Positions 7,573 through 16,129 of a stretch of DNA of 37,234 bases are shown here, in pieces. A model generated the notes under the pieces. The model worked only from the letters and a program-made list of their open reading frames with translations, did no database searches and was not told the DNA's origin. Source of the stretch: Planctomycetota bacterium (GTDB lineage Bacteria; Planctomycetota; UBA11346); the NCBI GenBank assembly GCA_014193115.1, contig BJHQ01000027.1, positions 1 through 37,234 on the forward strand. The letters run 5' to 3'. Numbering within the stretch: position 1 is the first letter of the stretch; each line of letters opens with the position of its first letter. The translations under genes and the position numbers were made by a program.

Positions 7573-8166
7573 ATGGCCACCTTGCTCACGCATATCTCTG
7601 CACCCGGGCTCACCGTGCTGGCACGCCTTGTCGTGCTGCTCTGCCTTGGCCTGAGTTCCGCCACCAGCGCTGACGAAGATCCCTGGGTCATCGCGCTCCG
7701 GGCTGATCTTCTGGCCGCCATCAAACCGGTTGCGGAAAAGTACTCCGCGGTCGTCGAGGACCAAAGCGGCCTCATAAAGATCAGCAAGCAATTGCGGTCA
7801 TATTCGGTGCATAACTTCGGCTTGAATGGCGTCGCTCCGAATGTTTCCCAGCGGATCGGCCCAGACCTCGCGGGTTTCCGAGTGACCGTAATTCCTCTTG
7901 AACCTGTCGCACAAGGAGCAGTGCGACGTCACGGCATGCTCAGCTTGGCTGGCCTGGGCGAAGGCAACGGGCTGACGCAGCTTGGCAACTATTGGTACAC
8001 GTATTACCTCGGCTTCGACGTGGAGCGCGACGGCCAGCGCCACCAAGTGCACCTTACCGTCGAATACGGGACCAGTGCCGGTATCATCGCCGTGTGCGAG
8101 GATCTGTTCTTCGCCATCCGCACCCGGATTGGCAATGAACGCATCCTGCCCCTGATCTATCGCTGA
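7573..8166 (+). CDS. Small secreted protein of unknown function
   Basis: This 197-residue protein begins with a probable signal peptide: a hydrophobic core around residues 14-31 (VLARLVVLLCLGLSS) followed by a plausible cleavage region near ATSADE. The mature part is mixed alpha/beta with a single late Cys (IAVCEDLFF) and several Tyr/Gly-rich strands (NYWYTYYLGF). No catalytic or binding motif was recognised, and the family is unknown to me. It ends only 3 bases before dnaE, so the two are probably co-transcribed, possibly with tgt. That closeness may simply reflect a housekeeping operon and does not reveal its role. Confidence 0.75.
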   Translation: MATLLTHISAPGLTVLARLVVLLCLGLSSATSADEDPWVIALRADLLAAIKPVAEKYSAVVEDQSGLIKISKQLRSYSVHNFGLNGVAPNVSQRIGPDLAGFRVTVIPLEPVAQGAVRRHGMLSLAGLGEGNGLTQLGNYWYTYYLGFDVERDGQRHQVHLTVEYGTSAGIIAVCEDLFFAIRTRIGNERILPLIYR

Positions 8167-8169
8167 TCT

Positions 8170-11100
8170 ATGGCTGATTCCCCGGCCTCTGCTCCCGCGA
8201 CGCCTCCCTCGCCGTTCTGCCATCTGCACATCCGCAGCCATTTCAGCCTGCTCGGCTCGACCATCGCCATTCCGAAGCTGGTCGATGCGCTGAAATCCCA
8301 AGGCGCGGATGCAGCGGCCCTGACCGATCGCGGGAATCTGTGCGGGGCCTTCGAATGGTGGTCGTTGTGCAAAGACAAAGGGATGTCAGCGCTGATCGGT
8401 TGCGAGTTGGCGGTGGCGCCGCTTGGTATCGCTGAAAAAACCCGGGATAGCCATCAGGTGGTGCTGATCGCGGCAAGCCAGACCGGCTATCGCAATCTTG
8501 CCAAGCTGGTGTCCCGGGCCTGGTCGGAGGGGTTCTATTTCGAGCCACGGGTGGACATCGAGCTGATGGCCGCCCATGCCGGGGATGTCGTCTGCCTGAC
8601 CGGCGCCGGGCCGCAGGGAATTCTCAACCGTCATCTGGTGTCGGGCGCGGTCGAGGAAGCCAGCCGTGAGCTGGAACGTTTGAAAAGCATCTATTCCGAC
8701 CGGCTATTCGTGGAGATCGCAGACACCGGCGACGACGGGCCGCTCGCGCCGCGCCGGCAGTTGCCGCTGCTCGCGGATCGCTCCGGCGTGCCGGTGGTGG
8801 CGACCAATTGGGTGCATTACCTGAAACCGGATGACGCCCCGATCCACGATGTGCTCTTGGCCATCGAAGGCGCGACGGCCCTCGACGATCCCCGGGTCCA
8901 GCGCAAACGGCTGGGGGCGGCGGAATACTGGTTGAAGCCGCCGGCGACGATGATCGAGCGCTTTTCCGATCTTCCCGAGGCCATCGCCAACACCCGGCGG
9001 ATCGCCGACCTGTGCAAAGGCGTCGCCTTGGCGCAGAAGGACGTGTATTATCTGCCGCGCTTCCCGTGCCCCGAGGGCTTCGACGAGTCCAGTCTGCTCC
9101 GCCAGAAAACCGCTGCTGGACTGCTGCGGCGCTATGGCGACGCGCCCTCGACCGCGGTCCTCGAGCGCTGCGAATTCGAGCTGGCGACCATCATACGCAT
9201 GGGTTTTCCTGCGTATTTTTTGATCGTGGCGGATTTTATCGGCTGGGCCAAATCCAACGGCATCCCGGTCGGTCCCGGGCGCGGCTCGGCAGCGGGCTCG
9301 CTGGTCAGCTATTGTCTGGGGATCACCGATATGGATCCCCTGGCGTATGGCCTGCTCTTTGAACGGTTCCTGAATCCGGGCCGGAAATCGATGCCGGACA
9401 TCGACGTGGATTTCTGCCAGGATGGCCGCGACCGGGTGCTGAAATACGTCGCCGACAAATACGGCCACGAAGCCGTCACCCAGATCATGACCCTGGGCAC
9501 GATGAAGGCGCGCAGCGCGATCAAAGACGTGGCCCGGGCCTATGCCTGGACTCCGGAAGAATCCCAGGAGCTGGCCAACCTGGTGCCGAACAATCCTGCG
9601 AAACCAGTGGATTTGGCGATGGCCCTCGGCCGCAAGGCGGTCGATAAGGAGGGCAAGGAATGGGCCACCGTCGACGGCCTGGTCAAGCGCTACGAATCCG
9701 ACCCGCGCACCAAGCAGGTGGTGGATGCGGCGGTGCAGGTGGAAAAGCTCGGTCGTTCCCTGGGTGTTCACGCCTGCGGCGTCATCATCGCTCCAGGTCC
9801 GGTGAGCGGTTACGTGCCGGTGTGCAACGTGAAGGGCAAGCCGGCGACCATGTTCAACATGACCCAGGTCGAAAAAGCCGGGTTGTTGAAGATGGATTTC
9901 CTTGGGCTGAAGACCATGTCGATCCTGAAAAAGGCGGTCGATCTGGCCCGGGAGGTCGACGGCGCGGATCTCGCACTGGAACGCATTCCGCTGAAGGATC
10001 GCAAGACGTTTGAGATGCTGGGCCGTGGCCAGTCCCTCGGCGTGTTCCAATGCGAATCCCGCGGATTCCAGGAATTGCTGCGGACGATGAAGCCCGACCG
10101 CTTCGAGGACATGATCGCCCTGGTCGCGCTGTACCGGCCGGGGCCGCTGATGGCCAACATGCACGTCGATTACTGTGAACGGAAATCCGGCCGCCAGAAG
10201 GTCGACTATCCGCACCCGGTGCTGGAAGGCGTGCTCAAGGAGACCTACGGGCTGTACATCTACCAGGAACAGGTGATGTCGATCAGCCGCGAGCTGTGCG
10301 GCTTCACGCCCGCCGAAGCCGATGACCTGCGCAAGGCGATGGGGAAGAAGGACATCGCGATCCTTGAGAAATTGAAAGAGAAGTTCATCGAAGGGGCGTT
10401 CACGAAACACGGCTTCGATCGCGACAAGTGCGGTGAGATGTGGCGCAAGATCCTCGGCTTCGCCAGCTATTGCTTCAACAAATCCCATTCGGCGTGCTAT
10501 GGCCTGATCGCCTATTGGACGGCGTACCTGAAGGCCAACCACTACCCTGCGTTCATGACCGCCAACTTGATCTTCGAGATGGGCAACAAGGACAAGATGA
10601 CCTTGTTCGTCGAAGAATTACGCGGCCACGGCATCCCGGTGCTGCCCCCCGATGTCAACGAGTCGAGCTGGGAGTTCTCGATCGCGAAGAAGGAATCGGT
10701 CAAGATCCGTTTCGGATTCGGCGGGGTCAAAGGCATTGGCGAGGCCGCCGCCGCGCACCTGATCGAGCGGCGCAGCGACCGGCCCTTCGCCAGTCTGTAC
10801 GACCTGTGCGAACGGGTCGATCTGCGGGTCATCAACAAGCGGGTGGTCGAGGCCCTGATCCAGGTCGGCGCCCTCGACAGCCTGCACCCGAATCGTCAGG
10901 CCCTGCACGCCACCATGGAACGGGCCTTCGACCGCGGCAGCCGGCTGACCAAGATGAAATCCAGTCAGCAGCAAACGCTGTTCGGCGATTTCGAGGCCGA
11001 CGCCACCTTCAAGCAGGAAACCCAGGGCTATGTCGCCGTTGATGACTGGACCCCTGACCAGCGCCTGGCCTTCGAGAAATCCCTGACCGGTTACTGGATC

Positions 11101-11892
11101 AGCGGCCATCCGGTGCAGGTCCACGCCGGCGAGACCAGCCGTTTCGCCACTGCCACCGCCGCCGAGCTGCCGCGCATCGCCAGCGGCCAGACGGTCAGTG
11201 TCGCCGCCGTGGTCGTCGCCAAGCGGATCATCAAGACCAAGTCCGGCGGCCAGATGGCGGTGGTGCAGCTCGAAGATCCCGCCGGCCGGTTCGAGGCTGT
11301 CCTGTTCGGCGGTCGCGGCCGCCGCGGCCAGGAACCGCCCTTCGACCGCTTTCATTCCTTGTGCGAGCCCGACCAAGTCTGCCTGTTCACCGGAACCGTG
11401 GAACGCCGCGAACGCCGCAACCGCCCGCCGCCTCCGGCCGCTGAAGAAGACGCCAGCGAGACTCCGCCGGTCGATGTCGAGGATGGCGAAAGCGAACCAG
11501 CGGCTGCGGTGTCTCTGGAAGAAACAGTCGAGGTCATGCCGTCGCTGATCGTCAGCGACGTGATCCCGGCCGCGGCGGTGGCGGAAAAGCTGACCAGCGA
11601 GGTCGTCGTCGCGGTCGCCGAGCCTGCCGATCCGGGCTTCGCCCAGCGCCTGTCCACGACCGGCGCGGTACTCGCCGAACACCGCGGCGACGTGCCGTTG
11701 ACCATGCAGGTCCATGTTCCCGGCGACGTGCTGTTGACCCTGGCGGTCGGGTCAGGCCACCGCCTGCGCCCGAGCCCAGCGGCGTTGAGCGCCCTGCGCC
11801 AGGTGTGGGGCACCGACCGGGTGCGGACGCTGGCGAAGGCGGCGGCGGGGACGGCGCCGGTTGTGCCTCCCGACGAGAGCGACGAAGGCTGA
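8170..11892 (+). CDS. dnaE: DNA polymerase III alpha subunit
   Basis: This is the replicative C-family polymerase, 1240 residues. The catalytic aspartates are clear: D410 and D412 in MPDIDVDFC and D576 in KMDFLGL. Thumb and fingers motifs such as GPGRGSAAGSLVSY and YIYQEQVM are present, as are (HhH)2 and OB-fold regions; the OB fold is around residues 1010-1080 (VSVAAVVVAKRIIKTKSGG). The N-terminal PHP domain is degenerate: the usual HLHxHS is HLHIRS (R22) and TDHGN is TDRGN (R54), so metal-dependent proofreading there is unlikely and a separate exonuclease is expected. A Pro/acidic insert (about 1085-1120) interrupts the OB region before a C-terminal RVxPS-like domain. It starts 3 bp after the upstream gene. 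Confidence 0.97.
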   Translation: MADSPASAPATPPSPFCHLHIRSHFSLLGSTIAIPKLVDALKSQGADAAALTDRGNLCGAFEWWSLCKDKGMSALIGCELAVAPLGIAEKTRDSHQVVLIAASQTGYRNLAKLVSRAWSEGFYFEPRVDIELMAAHAGDVVCLTGAGPQGILNRHLVSGAVEEASRELERLKSIYSDRLFVEIADTGDDGPLAPRRQLPLLADRSGVPVVATNWVHYLKPDDAPIHDVLLAIEGATALDDPRVQRKRLGAAEYWLKPPATMIERFSDLPEAIANTRRIADLCKGVALAQKDVYYLPRFPCPEGFDESSLLRQKTAAGLLRRYGDAPSTAVLERCEFELATIIRMGFPAYFLIVADFIGWAKSNGIPVGPGRGSAAGSLVSYCLGITDMDPLAYGLLFERFLNPGRKSMPDIDVDFCQDGRDRVLKYVADKYGHEAVTQIMTLGTMKARSAIKDVARAYAWTPEESQELANLVPNNPAKPVDLAMALGRKAVDKEGKEWATVDGLVKRYESDPRTKQVVDAAVQVEKLGRSLGVHACGVIIAPGPVSGYVPVCNVKGKPATMFNMTQVEKAGLLKMDFLGLKTMSILKKAVDLAREVDGADLALERIPLKDRKTFEMLGRGQSLGVFQCESRGFQELLRTMKPDRFEDMIALVALYRPGPLMANMHVDYCERKSGRQKVDYPHPVLEGVLKETYGLYIYQEQVMSISRELCGFTPAEADDLRKAMGKKDIAILEKLKEKFIEGAFTKHGFDRDKCGEMWRKILGFASYCFNKSHSACYGLIAYWTAYLKANHYPAFMTANLIFEMGNKDKMTLFVEELRGHGIPVLPPDVNESSWEFSIAKKESVKIRFGFGGVKGIGEAAAAHLIERRSDRPFASLYDLCERVDLRVINKRVVEALIQVGALDSLHPNRQALHATMERAFDRGSRLTKMKSSQQQTLFGDFEADATFKQETQGYVAVDDWTPDQRLAFEKSLTGYWISGHPVQVHAGETSRFATATAAELPRIASGQTVSVAAVVVAKRIIKTKSGGQMAVVQLEDPAGRFEAVLFGGRGRRGQEPPFDRFHSLCEPDQVCLFTGTVERRERRNRPPPPAAEEDASETPPVDVEDGESEPAAAVSLEETVEVMPSLIVSDVIPAAAVAEKLTSEVVVAVAEPADPGFAQRLSTTGAVLAEHRGDVPLTMQVHVPGDVLLTLAVGSGHRLRPSPAALSALRQVWGTDRVRTLAKAAAGTAPVVPPDESDEG

Positions 11893-11913
11893 AATCCCGC
11901 TGGGAGCGCCGAT

Positions 11914-11940
11914 CCCTGGGAGCGCTCGGCGCTGCCAGGG
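11914..11940 (+). terminator. Strong hairpin just after dnaE
   Basis: CCCTGG-g-AGCGC-tcg-GCGCT-g-CCAGGG folds into an 11-bp stem with one mismatch and a 3-base loop, starting 22 bp after the dnaE stop. No T-tract follows, so it would be an atypical terminator or a 3'-end stabiliser. A direct repeat of GGCGCTCGGCG-like sequence overlaps and follows it. Confidence 0.45.
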
Positions 11941-12048
11941 GGCGCTCGGCGATGCGAGGAGCTCGCCGCGGCCAGTGGACCACAAGGCCTTGGCGCAGAG
12001 GCGGTTCTGCCAAACATGTGCCCCACACCATCCGATTCCGGAGACTCC

Positions 12049-13239
12049 ATGGCCCAGGCCGTCATCAACCCGCGCATCCGCGGCTTCGTCTGCCTCACCA
12101 GCCATCCCGCTGGCTGCGCCGCCAACGTCGCTCGCCAGATCGCCGTGGCCAAGGCCAGCGGCCCGGGTCGCGGTCTAGGCAACGTGCTGGTGATCGGCGC
12201 TTCGGCGGGATACGGTCTGGCGTCGCTGATCACCACCGTCTTCGGTCACGGCGCCAAGGCCTTGGCAGTGGCCTATGAGCGGCCCGGTCAGGGTGAAAAG
12301 GCGGCCTCGGCCGGCTGGTACAACATCGCTGCCGTCCAGCGGGCTGCCGGCGGCGCGGTCAAGGCCATCAACGGCGATGCCTTCTCCGACGCCCTGAAGC
12401 AGCAGGTGGTCGAAGCGCTCAAAGCCGGTTTCGGAAAAATCGACGCGGTGGTCTACTCCCTGGCGTCGCCCAAGCGCAAGGACCCGGCCAGCGACACAGT
12501 GTGGTCGTCGGTGCTGAAACCGATCGGTGCGCCCTACGCATCGAAAACCATCGACCTCGACAGCGACACGATCAAGCCGGTGAGCATCGCCCAGGCGACG
12601 GACGCTGAAATCGCTGCCACGATCCAGGTCATGGGCGGCGACGACTGGAAACGCTGGATCGATGCGCTGCTTGCAGCTGATCTGCTGGCTCCGGGCTGCC
12701 GCACGGTGGCATACAGCTACATCGGCCCGCAACTGACCCACGCCATCTACCGGGCTGGAACCATCGGCCGGGCCAAGGATCACTTGGAAGCCACCGCCGC
12801 TTTGCTGTCCGCGTCGATCCGGGCTCGGTGCGGGGCCTCCGCCGGCGCCTGGGTCAGCGTCAACAAGGCGTTGGTGACCCAGGCGTCGAGCGCTATTCCG
12901 GTGGTTCCACTCTACATTTCGCTGCTCTACAAGATCATGAAGGAAAAGCAGTGCCACGAGGGCACGATCGAGCAGATGGTCCGGCTGTGGCGCGATCACC
13001 TCGCCCCAGGCAAGACTCCGGCAGTGGACGAAGTCGGTCGCATCCGGGTCGACGACTGGGAGATGCGCCCTGATGTGCAGGCCGCCGTGGCGGCCCTGTG
13101 GGAGCAGGTGGACTCCGGCAACCTGTTGGCGGTCAGCGACTACGCCAGCTTCAAGCGCGAGTTCCGCCAGCTGTTCGGCTTCGAGATCGACGGCGTCGAC
13201 TACACCGTGCCGGTCGAGACCGAAGCCGCTTGGGCCTGA
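12049..13239 (+). CDS. fabV: Trans-2-enoyl-ACP/CoA reductase, FabV/TER family
   Basis: This NAD(P)H-dependent reductase carries out the last step of each fatty-acid elongation cycle, reducing the trans-2-enoyl thioester. The start at 12049 (MAQAVINPRIRGF) has GGAG upstream and matches the family's conserved N-terminus (INPRIRGFVCLTSHP); an ATG 33 bp earlier is unlikely. The nucleotide-binding loop VLVIGASAGYGLAS, the SLASPKRKDP segment and the active-site pair Y234-x8-K243 (IYRAGTIGRAK) are present. The Y-x8-K spacing distinguishes FabV from FabI (Y-x6-K). Length (396) is typical. It converges on the DsbD-like gene with only 12 bp between stops. A trans-2-enoyl-CoA reductase role cannot be excluded. 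Confidence 0.94.
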   Translation: MAQAVINPRIRGFVCLTSHPAGCAANVARQIAVAKASGPGRGLGNVLVIGASAGYGLASLITTVFGHGAKALAVAYERPGQGEKAASAGWYNIAAVQRAAGGAVKAINGDAFSDALKQQVVEALKAGFGKIDAVVYSLASPKRKDPASDTVWSSVLKPIGAPYASKTIDLDSDTIKPVSIAQATDAEIAATIQVMGGDDWKRWIDALLAADLLAPGCRTVAYSYIGPQLTHAIYRAGTIGRAKDHLEATAALLSASIRARCGASAGAWVSVNKALVTQASSAIPVVPLYISLLYKIMKEKQCHEGTIEQMVRLWRDHLAPGKTPAVDEVGRIRVDDWEMRPDVQAAVAALWEQVDSGNLLAVSDYASFKREFRQLFGFEIDGVDYTVPVETEAAWA

Positions 13240-13251
13240 ATCATCGATCGA

Positions 13252-15195
13252 TCAGCCGCCTGACCCCGGCAGCGGCGGCGCCGCATCGCCGGGGAAGAAA
13301 CTCTCGATCAGGCCAAGGTGGGTCCCGGCCAGCCCGGCGGCGCAGCCGATCGCTGCGAACAGGAACGCCGCGGCGATCAGCAGCCGCCACGGCCCGACCT
13401 CGACCACCGGGCTGTCCCCAGGCAGCCGGATCCGGCCGAGCAGATAGAACGCGGCGATTCCGGCCAAGGCGGCCCAAGCCGCCAGGGTGGTGGTCCGCCC
13501 GATCAGGCTCCAGCCCCAAGCGACATCGCAGACCACCAGGAATTTCAGTGCCGCGGCGAGTTCGACGATGCCGCCGACGACTTTGACCTCGTTCAGCCAG
13601 CCGCCGGATCGCGGCAGGGCTTTCACCGCACCGGGCAGCAGCGCCAAGGCGACAAACGGGATGGCGATGGCCAGCCCGTACACCGCCATACCGAGCAGGG
13701 CCGCGCCCCACGATCCGGTGGTGGCGGCCTGGGCGAGGACGGCGCCGGCGAAGGGCGCTGCGCAGGTGAAACCGGTGACGGCGAAGGTCAGGCCCATCAC
13801 CAGCGCGCCCAGATAACCGGCTCGTGAACCGCCCAGGCGGTCCTCCCAACCGGCCGGCAAGTGCAGGAAGAACGCTCCGATCAAGCTGAGTCCGAGCCCC
13901 AGGAACAGGACCGCCACCGCCAAGTTGGTCAGGGGATGGCCGCTGAACGTCGCCAACGACGATCCGAACACCCCGGTAACGACCACGCCGACCAGCATGA
14001 AACAGAGCACGATCCCGAGGCCATAGACCAGCGCCAAGGGCAGCAGCGGTCGGCCTTGGGAAGCCTGTTTGGCGAACATGTTCAAGGTGAAGGGGATCAT
14101 CGGATAGGTGCATGGCATCAGCAGGGTCACCAGCCCGCCGAGCACGGCCAACAGCAGGAATGCGCCCAGGCCGTTCCCGCCAGCGGCCTCGCCACTGCCG
14201 CCTCCGAGGAAGGCGACCAAACGCGCCGTCTGCTCCTGGTCGCTGGCCGCGAAGACCTTCGACCAGCGCGGCGATTCCGCATTGGGTTTGGCCCCGGGAT
14301 CGATCCGCACATACATCGGCCTGGTATCGGCCTGAAAAGTCGTCAGAACCCATTTGGCGAGCGCATCATTGGGCGGGTCGGTATCGAGCGAGATTGGCAC
14401 CCCGCGGTTCCAGGCCGCGATCACGTCGGGCCGCTGGAACACCGTCTTTTTCATCAGCTGGCAGTTGGTGCAGGACGGTCCAGTGACATCGAGCAAGGCC
14501 GGCTTGCCAGCGGCATGGGCGGCAGTGATGGCGGCGATGGCGGCCTCGGGAGTGGTCGGATGCGACCAGCGGATCCGTCCCTCGTGGGATTCGCGGCTCT
14601 TGGTCAATTCGTCGCGCACCACTGCCCGGATGACTGGTTCGAAGACGGTGGGGTCGATACTCGCGGATGGCTGGGTTCCACCGACCGGCTGAACCCCTGC
14701 GATCGCCAGGGACCCGACCACCGTCGGCACCGACAGTTCAAGCCGCGCATTGCGCACCGGTACCTTGCACGATTCCGCATCGCAGGCCATCCAGCTGACC
14801 AGCACGCCGACCACCACCGGCGAGCCATCTCCGGCTGGCAGCCGCACCCGTTGCCGCACCGTGACCGGACCCGCCGGCAGCACCCTGACTCCGTCCTTGA
14901 GCTCGACCGGCCGATCCGCCACCAGGGCGCCGACAGCGACCAGTGGAGGCTGGGCATCAAGCCGGGTCGCGACGCCTTGGCCCACCGCGTCGGCCGGGAC
15001 ATCGGTGGGATACAGATGCAGGGGGAGTGGGTTCAGCAGGGGTTCATATCGGCCCACCAGAACCGCGTACCCAGGAGTCGGATCGGACTCTACGGTCACG
15101 GTCACCCGGACCGAGTTCCTGGTCAGCGTCGCGGAATCCCCCGCAGCAAGCCACCCAAAGCACAATAGGATGAAGAAGGTGTGAAAAAAGCGCAT
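13252..15195 (-). CDS. DsbD-like thiol:disulfide interchange protein, thioredoxin domain placed before the membrane domain
   Basis: The start is set at 15195 (MRFFHTFFILLCFGW), preceded by AGGAACG, giving 647 residues. Residues 1-20 are a signal peptide. Residues 25-165 form an N-terminal DsbD/ScsB-like domain with C138 and C143 (WMACDAESCKVP). Residues 205-330 are thioredoxin-like with the redox motif C242-TN-C245. From about 344 on come eight or so membrane segments of the CcdA/DsbD core, with the paired membrane cysteines in LLMPCTYPMIPF (C362) and GFTCAAPFAG. It should carry electrons from cytoplasmic thioredoxin to periplasmic thiols. In canonical DsbD the thioredoxin domain follows the membrane core, so the order here is unusual. 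Confidence 0.85.
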   Translation of the reverse strand: MRFFHTFFILLCFGWLAAGDSATLTRNSVRVTVTVESDPTPGYAVLVGRYEPLLNPLPLHLYPTDVPADAVGQGVATRLDAQPPLVAVGALVADRPVELKDGVRVLPAGPVTVRQRVRLPAGDGSPVVVGVLVSWMACDAESCKVPVRNARLELSVPTVVGSLAIAGVQPVGGTQPSASIDPTVFEPVIRAVVRDELTKSRESHEGRIRWSHPTTPEAAIAAITAAHAAGKPALLDVTGPSCTNCQLMKKTVFQRPDVIAAWNRGVPISLDTDPPNDALAKWVLTTFQADTRPMYVRIDPGAKPNAESPRWSKVFAASDQEQTARLVAFLGGGSGEAAGGNGLGAFLLLAVLGGLVTLLMPCTYPMIPFTLNMFAKQASQGRPLLPLALVYGLGIVLCFMLVGVVVTGVFGSSLATFSGHPLTNLAVAVLFLGLGLSLIGAFFLHLPAGWEDRLGGSRAGYLGALVMGLTFAVTGFTCAAPFAGAVLAQAATTGSWGAALLGMAVYGLAIAIPFVALALLPGAVKALPRSGGWLNEVKVVGGIVELAAALKFLVVCDVAWGWSLIGRTTTLAAWAALAGIAAFYLLGRIRLPGDSPVVEVGPWRLLIAAAFLFAAIGCAAGLAGTHLGLIESFFPGDAAPPLPGSGG

Positions 15196-15342
15196 GCGAT
15201 CGTTCCTGCTTGTGGCTCCGCTCAGGGCTTGAGGATGGGACGTCCGACGCAAGCCCCTGTTTGAGGGGTTGCGTGCCCTTGGCCAGCAAACTACGGTGCG
15301 CCGGCCGCTCTCGGCTGATCCCCACCGACGTTGGGAGTTCGG
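15196..15342. promoter_or_regulatory. Divergent promoter region with a stem-loop
   Basis: This spacer separates the minus-strand DsbD-like gene from the plus-strand barrel-like gene. It holds a stem-loop at 15249-15272 (GCAA with TTGC and CCCCT with AGGGG, one bulged G). Both transcripts must start near here, but convincing -35/-10 boxes were not recognised. Confidence 0.35.
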
Positions 15343-16104
15343 ATGTCCGCCATCCTTGCCACCTCCATGCACCTGCCTCCGCTTGCCCGCCTGACCAGGC
15401 TGGCCACCAGAGCGGCGATCCTGCCCTGCCTAGCGGCCGGTGTCATGGCCGCTGATCCGGTCCAGTCGAAGCTCGAAGGCCAAGCCTTCCTTCTTACGGT
15501 AGGAGCCGGGTCTCCGCCGCCTCTCGAAGTCGAGGAAGACGTCGGTGGCCAGCATTGGGATTGGCATGGCGAAGGCCACACGCCGTTGTCACTGACCGTC
15601 GAAGCGGCATGGACGTCGATCGGCAAGCGTGGCGGCCCCTTCATCGGGGTGGACCTGACGCTCGCCCGCCACGACATCACCCCTCGGAAATATGGCTATG
15701 CCGGGCAAGAATTCACCAACACTTCGCAAAGCCGGTTGACCTACACCTCAGTCGGCGGGGATGTGCTCGCGGGATGGCAGTACGGCATGACCGGGGATTA
15801 TTCACGGGATGCCCAGGTGGTCGGCACACTCGTCGCTTTTGCCGGTGGCGGGTACGCCATGGCTGCAACGGATTCCCGTGAAGGCGGCAGCTACAGCAGA
15901 GGAAAAGGCACTGGCGGATACTATGATTACGGCGCTCGGGTAGGCATAGCGGTCATCGAGGGCCGGGTCGTCGCCGGAGTGACAGCGGCCTATGTTTGGA
16001 CCAAAGCCACGGTCACGGTCGATGTACCTGGTGAGCGCTCCTCCGAACTGACCCTCGAAGGCGATGGTTTCCAATTTGGCGGTCAAATCGGATACTCCTT
16101 CTGA
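15343..16104 (+). CDS. Probable outer-membrane beta-barrel-like protein
   Basis: The start at 15343 (MSAILATSMHL) follows GGGAG at good spacing; a TTG four codons earlier is less likely. The 253-residue product has a signal peptide ending near GVMAADP. The mature part consists of alternating amphipathic strands rich in Gly, Tyr and Thr (for example GPFIGVDLTLARHD, GVTAAYVWTKATVTVD) and ends in GQIGYSF. A terminal Phe after alternating hydrophobics is the usual outer-membrane insertion signal. By size it would be a small barrel of 8-10 strands, related in style to OmpA/OmpW-type porins, but no family is claimed. The giant Calx-beta gene begins about 25 bp downstream, so the two are probably co-expressed. 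Confidence 0.7.
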   Translation: MSAILATSMHLPPLARLTRLATRAAILPCLAAGVMAADPVQSKLEGQAFLLTVGAGSPPPLEVEEDVGGQHWDWHGEGHTPLSLTVEAAWTSIGKRGGPFIGVDLTLARHDITPRKYGYAGQEFTNTSQSRLTYTSVGGDVLAGWQYGMTGDYSRDAQVVGTLVAFAGGGYAMAATDSREGGSYSRGKGTGGYYDYGARVGIAVIEGRVVAGVTAAYVWTKATVTVDVPGERSSELTLEGDGFQFGGQIGYSF

Positions 16105-16129
16105 AGCTCAACACGCGGAAACACAGCCA

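Noticed and set aside
5515..7791. 758-residue minus-strand frame
   Set aside because: It runs opposite two real genes, including a complete tgt; long antisense frames are expected at this GC content.
8704..10542. 612-residue minus-strand frame
   Set aside because: It is antisense to dnaE and has a His/Gln/Arg-rich composition without any domain.
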